From NCBI RefSeq assembly GCF_900188255.1, contig NZ_FZNS01000004.1, forward strand, positions 310,001-374,000: DNA of 64,000 nt. Direction: 5' to 3'. This DNA comes from Hymenobacter mucosus. Lineage in GTDB: Bacteria > Bacteroidota > Bacteroidia > Cytophagales > Hymenobacteraceae. Positions 41,644 to 49,846 of the stretch are shown piece after piece (the first letter of the stretch is position 1; every line of letters starts with the position of its first letter). A program made the position numbers and the translations under genes. The notes beneath the pieces are model-generated. The model had not been told where the DNA came from, did not search any database, and saw only the letters and a list, made by a program, of their open reading frames with translations.

Positions 41644-41985
41644 CTAGGGCTGTCGGCGGTAGGGCCGGTAGGTATAGGGCACTACCACGGGATGGAGGCT
41701 GCCTTTGCCCCCGTGCGCCGTGAAGAAGGACTCAATGGCCGCTTCCAAGGCCGGGCGGTCGTGCAGGGAAGTAGTGGCAAATATGTCCTGGGCGTCGAAT
41801 GGAGCGGGCAGGGTGCTGAGGCGGCAGTTGGCAATGCCCAGCGGATGCTCTACGAATAGCTGCGCGCCATCTACGGCCTGGTACTCGTGCTGGTAACGCC
41901 AGGCATGGCTGAAAAGCGGCTGGCCCGCACCTCGGGTTTGATCGGTAGCAGCAAAGCCAAGGCTTCGCAAGTAGGCATCTGTCAT
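41644..41985 (-). CDS. Hypothetical protein, related to the next gene upstream
   Basis: 113 aa. Not recognised. Begins MTDAYLRSLGFAATDQTRGA, similar to the start of the 88-aa protein at 42007 (SAELLRALGFAPYASP). Small, soluble and probably DUF-type. The pair looks like an old tandem duplication in one operon. Confidence 0.65.
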   Translation of the reverse strand: MTDAYLRSLGFAATDQTRGAGQPLFSHAWRYQHEYQAVDGAQLFVEHPLGIANCRLSTLPAPFDAQDIFATTSLHDRPALEAAIESFFTAHGGKGSLHPVVVPYTYRPYRRQP

Positions 41986-42006
41986 GGATGTATAGATGAA
42001 AAAGGA

Positions 42007-42273
42007 TTAAAGACATGGAATGCTGGCTTCCCAGTTTACCTGGCGCAGCAATACCCGAAATTCTGCTTCGGAGGCCAGCCGTCCCTGAAAGCTGTAAAGG
42101 ATCTGACCGTTTACAACCTCTAGCAACGACACCTCGGCGTCGTGATACAGCACAATGGTTTCCTGCCCGCAAGCACTAGCCCGGCTAAAGCGCACTTGTC
42201 CAGGCGGTGAGGCGTACGGAGCAAAGCCCAACGCCCGCAGCAGTTCAGCTGATGGCTGATAGAAAGAAGACAT
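42007..42273 (-). CDS. Hypothetical protein, related to the next gene downstream
   Basis: 88 aa. Not recognised. N-terminus MSSFYQPSAELLRALGFAPY shares LRxLGF and a later G-x-x-x-F-S pattern with the 113-aa protein. Spacing is 21 nt and the genes are co-directional. Confidence 0.65.
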   Translation of the reverse strand: MSSFYQPSAELLRALGFAPYASPPGQVRFSRASACGQETIVLYHDAEVSLLEVVNGQILYSFQGRLASEAEFRVLLRQVNWEASIPCL

Positions 42274-42828
42274 GAGGAAAATGGGGAGTGCATCTGGCCA
42301 GGGCGGCCAAGCGGTACGCTATGGTGCACCAAAACCGGTGCTAGCAAAAACCGCAGTGCGCTACTACCACGGGGCTATACCAAATGAGAGCTACTTGGTA
42401 TAGCGAATGTATGAGCAGAACGCCCTTGTGTATTGGAACACAGTAAAGCTACTCATTATAAAGCAGATCTGGCCAGTGTACCTGCTGGGTTGCCCGAAGG
42501 AGCACCCGCTTCGTGTTCTGTATACGCAAGCCAACGACACACGGCCTAGACTACACGAGAGTTACTACAAATCGTCAGGCCAAGCCCATCGGAGCATCCC
42601 TACTCCTTGGTTGAGCCGAAGCTACTTGGTAGCGATACGCCGACGGACTTCGCCTGACCGTTCGTATGTTCTTCTCACTGGCCGCCCGTGAATTTCGGTG
42701 CAGGACACCTACTATACTAGGGTGTCCCGCACTTCTACAGCCTGTGTATTGGTTGATTGTCGCGGCACGACGTAGTGGTACTTAGGCGTGCCGCTGATGG
42801 CAAAACCGGCTACGTTTATATCCTACCC
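42274..42828. other. Intergenic region, possible gene remnants
   Basis: 555 bp. A plus-strand frame at 42407-42691 is unrecognisable. A 9-bp inverted repeat CTATACCAA/TTGGTATAG (42375-42403) is present. Could be a decayed mobile element, but no transposase motif is visible. Confidence 0.35.
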
Positions 42829-43218
42829 TTAGCTGACCAACTGGTCGAATAAGCGTGCTAACGTAGCGGCGGGGTCCTGGCACAAGCCCGGGTGCACCGG
42901 CGACGTTTGCACTACGGTGCTGCGCGTAGCCGTAAGCCAGCGAAACCGCGAGGCCACTGCCAACTGCCCAATAGGGCCGCCTTCCTTACGTCCCCGGCAG
43001 ATGCGCTCGAAGGAACGTAGTCGGGCAGCTATATCCGTCAGGTCTAGTTCGGGGCCGGCCAGGGCCCGCAGCCGGTCTTCGGGTACGGCAAACTGAGCCT
43101 GCAAAAACCCCTGGGAACTGCAGTATAAGATGACGCCAACGTTGATAAACTCCTCGCGTTCTACGCGGGGCACCACCCGCAGAACGGCGTACTCAAACAA
43201 GTGCTTGTCGGGCATCAT
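42829..43218 (-). CDS. DUF3037 domain protein, partner of HipA-like kinase
   Basis: About 129 aa from ATG 43218 (MMPDKHLFEYAVLRVVPRVE). A start 5 codons earlier (43233) or 1 later is possible. DUF3037 signature EYAVLRVVPRVEREEFINVG then VILYC. The start overlaps the end of the HipA-like gene, so the two are translationally coupled. HipA-like/DUF3037 pairs are recurrent; the partner role is unknown. Confidence 0.85.
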   Translation of the reverse strand: MMPDKHLFEYAVLRVVPRVEREEFINVGVILYCSSQGFLQAQFAVPEDRLRALAGPELDLTDIAARLRSFERICRGRKEGGPIGQLAVASRFRWLTATRSTVVQTSPVHPGLCQDPAATLARLFDQLVS

Positions 43219-43984
43219 TTGCTTCTTGAACAAAGATTTCTGATGCCGCCAAGCGGTTTTCTAAGAACTGCACGTACGCCGCGCGCTGCTCCTGGGCGGG
43301 TACATCGGGCTCGGTAAGCCACTCCTCCGGCACTAGGGCCACAATGGCGCTTAGCACCTCGGGGGTAAGGCGGGCACGAGCTTCCGCATCCACGGTGGCT
43401 AGCTCGCTGGCTTGGGGTAGAAGCACGTGGTCTTTTATTTGAGCAAAGGTGCGCCGGCTGGGGGCTGCCCAGTTGGGGCCCGCGTGGTGCACGTACAGAG
43501 CAGCGCCGTGGTCAATCAGCCACAGCTCCTTATGCCAGAGCAGCATATTGGTGTTGCGGGCCGTCCGGTCTACGTTTAGCGTCAGGGCATCGAGCCACAC
43601 TACCTGCGAGGCCAAGTGGGGCTCCACGGTGGTTACCAGGGGGTCGAAGGTGCTGGCGCCGGACAGGTAGTGCAGGGCCAGGTTGAGCCCGGTACTAGCG
43701 CGCAGCAAGTCCTGAATTTCTTCGTCGGGCTCGGTGCGACCAAATGCCTCATCTAGCTCAATGAATACTAATTCGGGCAGTCGCAACCCCAGCGCCCGGG
43801 CCAGCTCACCCACAATCAGCTCGGCAATGAGAGCCTTGGGGCCCTGCCCCGCCCCCCGGAACTTTACCACGTACAGAAACCCATCATCGGCCTCTACCAG
43901 GGCCGGCAGGGAGCCTCCCTCGCGCAGCGGGGTGATGTAGCGCGTTACATGTACCGTTCTGAGGGAAAAGGAACTAGCCTCCAT
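43193..43984 (-). CDS. HipA-like kinase-fold protein
   Basis: 263 aa from ATG 43984 (MEASSFSLRTVHVTRYITPL). Kinase-like core: VVKFRGAGQGPKALIAELIV (Lys and Glu), DALTLNVDRTARNTNML (catalytic loop with Asp and Asn), and WLIDHGAALYVHH (metal Asp as IDHG). It lacks the separate N-terminal HipA subdomain and HipB antitoxin, so it is not a classic hipBA pair. Possible target is a translation factor by analogy with HipA (inference). Confidence 0.85.
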   Translation of the reverse strand: MEASSFSLRTVHVTRYITPLREGGSLPALVEADDGFLYVVKFRGAGQGPKALIAELIVGELARALGLRLPELVFIELDEAFGRTEPDEEIQDLLRASTGLNLALHYLSGASTFDPLVTTVEPHLASQVVWLDALTLNVDRTARNTNMLLWHKELWLIDHGAALYVHHAGPNWAAPSRRTFAQIKDHVLLPQASELATVDAEARARLTPEVLSAIVALVPEEWLTEPDVPAQEQRAAYVQFLENRLAASEIFVQEANDARQALV

Positions 43985-44078
43985 AGACTGCAAAAAAGGA
44001 AAGATTGCAACGGGGCAAACCCCGTGCAAAGGACGCATAATTAGATGGGTTTGGGCAAATCAGCTCCCGGAGTGCCCC

Positions 44079-45677
44079 TTACGAGCTGCAAGAGAGCGTG
44101 GCCGAGCCTGGCTTTTCGCGGGCCCAATCGGGGCGTTTGGCGGCCAGGTCGTCGTGCTCGGGCTGCTCCGCAAAGGGCGTTTTCAGCACCGTCATAAGTC
44201 GGTTCAGCAGCGTGAGGTCGTCGGCTTCGGCTGCTTCAATAGCTTGCTGAGCCAAGTAGTTACGCAGCACGTACTTGGGATTAGCCGCCAGCATCAGCGC
44301 ACGAATGGCATCAGGGGTAGCCGTTTCCTGGCGCAGCCGCTGTAGGTAGCTCTGTAGCCATTCTACCAGCTTCTGCTCCTCATTGGGGGCCATGGAGTAG
44401 GCCGCCGCCGCCAGTAGCTCCCGCCAGGTTTCCGCCTCCGAGCCACCCTCCGCCAGCAGGCGCGGCGCCGCGTGCGACAAGTGACGGAAAAACAGCGTCA
44501 TGTCTACTTCTGACTCGGTGAGGGCCTGCTCCAGTTCTTCAATCAGCTTCTGGTCCTGCTCCGTAGCCTTGTCGGTGAGGCCGAGCTTGCGCAGCATCAT
44601 GGCGTGCCGGGTAGTAGCCAGCGTATCCACGTAGAGTTGCAGGGCGGGGTTCAGCTCCTGAATGTCGTTGACCAGGGGAGAAATGGCTTGGCCTAGCTGC
44701 ATAAGATTCCAGAGGGCTACCCGCGGCTGCTGCCCAAAGGCGTAGCGCCGGCCGCCGAAGTCGGTGGTGTTAGGCGTCCAGTCGGGGTCGTAGGGCTCCA
44801 GCCAGCCGTAGGGGCCATAGTCGATGGTCAGCCCCAGAATCGACATATTATCGGTGTTCATGACGCCGTGCACGAAGCCCACCGACATCCAGTGCGCAAT
44901 CATAATGGCCGTGCGGCGGCATACTTCTTCAAACCAGCGCACATACACGGCCGGGGATGGCTCGCCCAACTCGGGGAACTGATGGCGGATTACGTAGTCG
45001 GCCAGGGCGCGTAGGTTGTCCATTTCACCCAGGGCCAGCAGAATCTGGAAGTTGCCGAAGCGCACGAATGTAGGCGCTACCCGGGCCACAATGGCACCGG
45101 GCTCGGGGCGGGCATTTCCGTTGTAGAACATGTCGCGCACTACTTCGTCGCCGGTGGCTACTAGGCTCAGCGCCCGGGTAGTAGGCACGCCCAGATAGTA
45201 CATGGCTTCACTACATAAAAACTCACGCAGGGAAGAACGGAGTACGGCGCGGCCATCGGCGCGGCGGGAATATGGCGTGGGCCCAGCGCCCTTCAGCTGA
45301 ATTTCCCAGCTAGAGCCGTCGGTGGCCGTGAGCTCGCCCAAGGACATGGCGCGTCCGTCGCCGAGTTGGCCGGCCCAATTGCCGAACTGGTGGCCGCCGT
45401 AGCGAGCCGCAAATGGCTTCATGCTCTCAGTTACAAGGTTGCCGGCCAGCGCATTCACGGCTGCCCCCCGCTCTGAGGGGCGCGTGAGGCCTAGAAAGGT
45501 GGCCAAGTCGTCGGACCAAGCCAGCAGACGCGGGTCGCGTACGGGGGTGGGCTCCACGCGTGAATAGTGGTAGCCCGGCACCTGGCGGGGCTTTTTATCG
45601 AAAGTGGCTTCCCCGCGCAGTTCATCCACGAAGGAGTTATGGAAGGGAGCTTGCTCGAGTGATTGGGTGGTAGACAT
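44079..45677 (-). CDS. selO: Protein adenylyltransferase SelO (YdiU/UPF0061)
   Basis: 532 aa from ATG 45677 (MSTTQSLEQAPFHNSFVDEL). SelO pseudokinase features: YGGHQFGNWAGQLGDGRAMS, IQLKGAGPTPYSRRADGRAV, HGVMNTDNMSILGLTIDYGP (metal-binding Asn and Asp). The C-terminal cysteine SCSS matches the selenocysteine position of eukaryotic SelO. Transfers AMP to protein Ser/Thr/Tyr residues and controls redox proteins such as glutaredoxin. Cytosolic in bacteria. Confidence 0.95.
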   Translation of the reverse strand: MSTTQSLEQAPFHNSFVDELRGEATFDKKPRQVPGYHYSRVEPTPVRDPRLLAWSDDLATFLGLTRPSERGAAVNALAGNLVTESMKPFAARYGGHQFGNWAGQLGDGRAMSLGELTATDGSSWEIQLKGAGPTPYSRRADGRAVLRSSLREFLCSEAMYYLGVPTTRALSLVATGDEVVRDMFYNGNARPEPGAIVARVAPTFVRFGNFQILLALGEMDNLRALADYVIRHQFPELGEPSPAVYVRWFEEVCRRTAIMIAHWMSVGFVHGVMNTDNMSILGLTIDYGPYGWLEPYDPDWTPNTTDFGGRRYAFGQQPRVALWNLMQLGQAISPLVNDIQELNPALQLYVDTLATTRHAMMLRKLGLTDKATEQDQKLIEELEQALTESEVDMTLFFRHLSHAAPRLLAEGGSEAETWRELLAAAAYSMAPNEEQKLVEWLQSYLQRLRQETATPDAIRALMLAANPKYVLRNYLAQQAIEAAEADDLTLLNRLMTVLKTPFAEQPEHDDLAAKRPDWAREKPGSATLSCSS

Positions 45678-46047
45678 GGGCAGTATGATGCAGAGCATAG
45701 AGGATTTTGGTATAACCCCAAACCCACTCAAATAGCTCCTGGTAAGCAAATGAGACAGTACGTGTGGGCGGATTCGAGGACCAGCACCGGCCTTACCGCC
45801 TACGCAACGCAACAGGCAAACCGCCCGTGTTGTGCGGGCGGCAGGATAGTAGAGACGCAAATGCATGTGCGGTTGTTGCTACTGCTGGGCCACAGAAGCG
45901 GGCTTTCACTGCGGGCGGGCAAGCGGTGGCTGGGGCAGTAACTGCGCGGCCCGGAGTACTCCCAAGCTGAGCCCTAAAGGTAGCTCAGCTATAACCCAGG
46001 CCGTAAAACTCGCGCTACAACCCCTACTACCCACCTCCTCTCCCACT
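45678..46047. other. Divergent region selO / rtcB copy 2
   Basis: 370 bp without a supported gene. Contains a hairpin CCGCCCG/CGGGCGG (about 45818-45840) and a small inverted repeat AGCTGAG/GCTCAGCT near 45963-45990. No tRNA-mimic motifs (no TTCRANN T arm, no GTGYCGTAG) are seen before this rtcB. Confidence 0.5.
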
Positions 46048-47478
46048 ATGGCAACTACTAAACTGCGCGGCAACGACCTGCGCAAAATTGGCTACCCCGA
46101 GGGACGCGCCATTACCCTGGCCCTCGATATCCTCGACGACCGGCAGCTTAAGAAATTAGACAAAGGCAGCGCCCTGGCGTTGCTGCAAAAAATAAAGGAA
46201 GACCCCTACGCCTACCTGCGCGACTCGCTGTGGCGTGACTTGGCCAAGGAGTTTGTGCCCGACCCCAAGCGCAACGTAGGCCTCAATCCCGAAATCAAAG
46301 ACTACCGCCGCTACGGGGAGGCGTTTATTGAAGATGGTGCCCGCAAGCAGATGGATACGGCCATGCAACTGCCCATTACCCTAGATGGGGCCCTAATGCC
46401 GGATGCCCACCAGGGGTACGGCCTGCCCATTGGGGGCGTGCTGGCCGTCGATAATGCGGTGATTCCCTACGGTGTGGGCATGGATATCGGCTGCCGCATG
46501 GCCTTGTCGGTGTTTGCGCTGCCCCCCGAGTACCTGGGCCAGCGCACCCAGGAGCTGAAAAAGCTGCTGCACAACCATACTCGTTTCGGCGCCAAAGAAC
46601 TGTTTAAGAACCCTACCGACGACCCCATCTTCGACCGCCCGGAGTTCAAGGACATTGCAGTGGTGCGCGGCAAGCGCGAAGCGGCTATCAACCAACTGGG
46701 CTCCTCGGGGTCTGGTAACCACTTTGTGGAGTGGGGCGTGGTAGACATTACGGCTCCCGATAATGACTTGGACCTGCCCGTGGGCCAGTACCTGGGCTTG
46801 CTCTCCCACTCAGGGTCCCGGGGTTTGGGAGCCGCCATTGCGCAGCATTACACCAAGGTAGCCATGAGCAAGTGCCCCCTCCCGCCCGAGGCTCGCTACC
46901 TCGCGTGGCTTGACTTAGATACCCAAGAAGGCCAGGAATACTGGCGGGCCATGAACCTGGCCGGCGACTACGCCTCGGCCTGCCACCGCGACATTCACCG
47001 CCGCCTCAGCCAAGCCCTGGGCGAAAAACCGCTAGCCAAGGTGGAAAATCACCACAACTTTGCGTGGAAGGAAACCTTGCTTAATGGGCGGGAAGCCATT
47101 GTGCACCGCAAGGGCGCCACTCCAGCGGGCCAAGGTGTGCTGGGTATCATTCCGGGTTCCATGACGGCTCCCGGCTTCATTGTGCGCGGCCGCGGCGAGC
47201 AGGATTCTATTCAGTCGGCGAGCCACGGCGCCGGCCGCAAAATGTCGCGCACCCAGGCCAAACAGAACCTTTCCGAAGGTGACGTACGCCGCCACCTCCG
47301 CGACCATGGCATTGAGCTGATTGGAGGCGGACTAGATGAGGCACCCATGGCCTACAAGGACATTCACCAAGTAATGGCCCACCAGCGCGACCTAGTAGAT
47401 GTGCTAGGCTCTTTTACCCCGCGCATTGTGCGTATGGACGCTGGGGGCGGAGGCAAAAGCAAGTACGGCGGCGAGTAA
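46048..47478 (+). CDS. RtcB family RNA ligase (copy 2)
   Basis: 476 aa from ATG 46048 (MATTKLRGNDLRKIGYPEGR). The long frame upstream to 45865 is non-coding. Hallmarks parallel copy 1: MPDAHQGYGLPIGGV, GMDIGCRM, GSSGSGNHFVEWG, LSHSGSRGLG, NHHNFAWKE, HRKGATPA, SHGAGRKMSR. The two copies are clearly paralogous, and the GCRM variant is shared. Both are full length. Unlike copy 1, no Y-RNA-like sequences or repair partners are beside it. Confidence 0.94.
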   Translation: MATTKLRGNDLRKIGYPEGRAITLALDILDDRQLKKLDKGSALALLQKIKEDPYAYLRDSLWRDLAKEFVPDPKRNVGLNPEIKDYRRYGEAFIEDGARKQMDTAMQLPITLDGALMPDAHQGYGLPIGGVLAVDNAVIPYGVGMDIGCRMALSVFALPPEYLGQRTQELKKLLHNHTRFGAKELFKNPTDDPIFDRPEFKDIAVVRGKREAAINQLGSSGSGNHFVEWGVVDITAPDNDLDLPVGQYLGLLSHSGSRGLGAAIAQHYTKVAMSKCPLPPEARYLAWLDLDTQEGQEYWRAMNLAGDYASACHRDIHRRLSQALGEKPLAKVENHHNFAWKETLLNGREAIVHRKGATPAGQGVLGIIPGSMTAPGFIVRGRGEQDSIQSASHGAGRKMSRTQAKQNLSEGDVRRHLRDHGIELIGGGLDEAPMAYKDIHQVMAHQRDLVDVLGSFTPRIVRMDAGGGGKSKYGGE

Positions 47479-47559
47479 AACAGCTTACCGGTGGCTCCCT
47501 CCCCGGATGCCAGCCAGTAGCGCGCAACTTAGTTGTGTGCTACTGGCTGGGCTGGCGCC

Positions 47560-47567
47560 TACCTTTG
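47560..47567 (+). promoter_or_regulatory. -7 box (TAnnTTTG) for LRR-kinase gene
   Basis: TACCTTTG followed by only CCCT before the ATG at 47572, a nearly leaderless arrangement. Confidence 0.5.
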
Positions 47568-47571
47568 CCCT

Positions 47572-48906
47572 ATGCACACGCTTGAACAACTACGCTCCGG
47601 GCAGCTAGCCGGTAGCACCCGCCTCGATTTATCCTGCGGCCTGACTGAATTTCCCGTTGAGATTTTCACCCTCGCCGATTCGCTGGAAATCCTCAACCTC
47701 TCGGGTAATGCGCTATCGACCTTACCCAACGACTTAGGACGGCTGCACAAGCTACGGGTGCTATTTTGCTCCGATAATCAGTTTACGGAGGTGCCCGCAG
47801 TGCTGGGGCAATGCCCGCACCTGAGCATGATTGGGTTCAAGGCCAACCAGATTCGGACCCTACCCGCGGAGGCGCTTACCCCTGCTTTGCGCTGGCTTAT
47901 TCTGACGGATAATGCGCTGACTACCTTGCCCGATGAACTGGGTAGCTGTCCGCTTCTACAAAAGCTCATGCTGGCCGGCAACTACCTCACCGCTCTGCCC
48001 GAAACCCTGGCGGCCTGCACCAACCTAGAACTGCTTCGCATTGCGGATAACGAGCTAGCAGCCCTACCCCAGTGGTTGCTGTCTATGCCGCGCCTGTCGT
48101 GGCTGGCCTATGCCGGCAACCCCTTCTGCGAAGCAGCCGAAGCCACAGTGCTGGCCCAATACCCTATTGATACCATCAGTTGGCCTAGCCTTACCGTGGA
48201 GCAACAACTAGGGGAAGGAGCTTCGGGGGTAATTTACCGGGGCCAGTGGCAGCGCCCCGGCGGGGCGGCCGAGCCTGTTGCCTTAAAACTATTTAAAGGG
48301 GCTGTAACGAGTGATGGGCTACCCCACAGCGAAATGGCAGCTTGCAGCAGTGCCGGCGCCCACCCCAACCTAATTGCCGTGCACGGTAAAATTGGGCAGC
48401 ACCCAGCCGGGCAAGAAGGGCTGGTTCTAGAGCTGATTGATCCTGCCTTTGGTAACCTAGCCGGCCCGCCCAGTTTGGCCTCCTGCACCCGCGACGTGTA
48501 TGCACCCGGAACGTCCTTTAGCCCGACCACGGCGTTGCGCATTGCCGAAGGTATTGCCGCCGCCGCCCAGCACCTGCACAGCCGCGGCATCTTGCACGGC
48601 GACCTGTACGCCCACAACATCCTGAATACTACCGATGGCACTTCCCTACTAGGCGATTTTGGGGCCGCCTGCTTTTTTGGGCCCGATGATGCTACCGTGG
48701 CCCAGGCACTACAACACCTGGAGGTACGAGCTTTTGGTTGTCTGCTGGAAGAGCTCCTGGCGCATTGCACTATGCCTTCAAACTCGGCTGCTTTTCAGCT
48801 GCTCTCCAACTTGCAACAGCGGTGCTTCCACCCTACCCCCACGAGTCGCCCACTCTTCACCGAGATTCAAGAAATCTTAGCGAATGCTCGAGCAGCAATT
48901 GCCTAG
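47572..48906 (+). CDS. Leucine-rich-repeat protein kinase
   Basis: 444 aa from ATG 47572. Seven to eight LRRs (about 15-190; LxxLxLSGNxLSTLP units), then a protein kinase-like domain from about 200: LGEGASGVIYRGQW (Gly loop), VALKLF (Lys), HGDLYAHNILN (catalytic Asp and Asn), LGDFGAACFF (DFG). The C-lobe is short. Typical LRR-kinase proteins of Hymenobacter; target unknown. It starts ~93 nt after rtcB copy 2 but has its own -7 box. Confidence 0.9.
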   Translation: MHTLEQLRSGQLAGSTRLDLSCGLTEFPVEIFTLADSLEILNLSGNALSTLPNDLGRLHKLRVLFCSDNQFTEVPAVLGQCPHLSMIGFKANQIRTLPAEALTPALRWLILTDNALTTLPDELGSCPLLQKLMLAGNYLTALPETLAACTNLELLRIADNELAALPQWLLSMPRLSWLAYAGNPFCEAAEATVLAQYPIDTISWPSLTVEQQLGEGASGVIYRGQWQRPGGAAEPVALKLFKGAVTSDGLPHSEMAACSSAGAHPNLIAVHGKIGQHPAGQEGLVLELIDPAFGNLAGPPSLASCTRDVYAPGTSFSPTTALRIAEGIAAAAQHLHSRGILHGDLYAHNILNTTDGTSLLGDFGAACFFGPDDATVAQALQHLEVRAFGCLLEELLAHCTMPSNSAAFQLLSNLQQRCFHPTPTSRPLFTEIQEILANARAAIA

Positions 48907-49134
48907 GTAGGTGCGCGGAGCGCCATTGCTCAGCATAATTGGCTAGCTTATTTCTTCTGGATGATGATGAGTACAGCAGTTCGCAGTGCTGTGGTTAGTC
49001 TTAACAGCAGAAAGGCATCATCTCACACATAACCTCTTGTTAATCAATGATATATATTGAATAATTAAGACCTTTTAGAAGTGCTATTCTTACTGGATAA
49101 ATATAAAAATTTTATTTTTTATTCGCATTTATCC

Positions 49135-49530
49135 ATGAATAGTAAAATTCTAGTATTAGATTGGGTCGTTCGTGGAGTGGTCCGGGAGCAGTTTACTTTT
49201 ACTTCATTTCCTTGTCGTATGCCCTCATCTTCTCCTACTCTTGAGCTACAGTTGCAGCGTGTAGCATCCGCGGTCCAGCTGCACTTTGCGGAGTTACCTA
49301 ACCGGTTTGCCTACGTGTATCGCCGCCACCAGGGTCAGGCCTGGGAGTGCATTGCCCACCGGGCTTGCAGCCCCTGCCTCGATCGGAAGCCGCTTCCAAG
49401 CAACACCCACGTGGAGTACGTGGTATGCTATTGCGACGCCAACGGTACCATCACCGCTACCACTTCCGTAGCCCACGCCTACCCCAATGTGCTTTCTCCC
49501 AACTCAAGCTGGGCCCACCTTCGCTCATAA
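49135..49530 (+). CDS. Hypothetical protein (up to 131 aa)
   Basis: Start uncertain: ATG 49135 (MNSKILVLDWVVRG) or 49219 (MPSSSPTLELQLQRVASAVQ). No recognised domain. The C-terminal half has five cysteines (ECIAHRACSPCLDRK, VVCYCDANG), possibly metal binding. Followed by a strong terminator, which supports expression. Confidence 0.55.
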   Translation: MNSKILVLDWVVRGVVREQFTFTSFPCRMPSSSPTLELQLQRVASAVQLHFAELPNRFAYVYRRHQGQAWECIAHRACSPCLDRKPLPSNTHVEYVVCYCDANGTITATTSVAHAYPNVLSPNSSWAHLRS

Positions 49531-49552
49531 GCTCACCCGGCCCTATTTCAGG

Positions 49553-49609
49553 AGGCCCAGTGCACGCTGCCGTCCATGTACCGGCAGTGAGCACTGGGCC
49601 TTCTTTTTG
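49553..49609 (+). terminator. Terminator with T tract
   Basis: Stem AGGCCCAGTGC/GCACTGGGCCT with inner CTGCCG/CGGCAG pairing, followed by TTCTTTTT. Confidence 0.85.
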
Positions 49610-49708
49610 CCTTTACACTGACGCCAGACCGCAGCCGCGGCATCCATAGTGCTACTGCTTTCCGGTCAGAACAGGCCCGGCGTAGCGGCGGGCCAAGGCA
49701 AACCTGCG

Positions 49709-49716
49709 TACCTTTG
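49709..49716 (+). promoter_or_regulatory. -7 box (TAnnTTTG) upstream of SulP gene
   Basis: TACCTTTG, 130 nt before the SulP ATG. The -33 element is not clear. Confidence 0.4.
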
Positions 49717-49846
49717 CATTGGTATGCCCCACTTTCTACCTGCGCTTTTTCAGCTTACCCCACCCTGAGGATCGGCCTGCTTGCCTCGCGCCGCCACGTC
49801 TTGTTAGATGTGTGCGGCTTTTCTTTTGCCATTTCTCAGCCTCCAC

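Noticed and set aside
42407..42691. 94-aa ORF, possible transposase remnant
   Set aside because: No transposase motif or terminal repeats can be shown.
45865..46047. N-terminal extension of RtcB copy 2
   Set aside because: Non-conserved sequence; RtcB copy 1 aligns from MATTKLRGNDL (46048).
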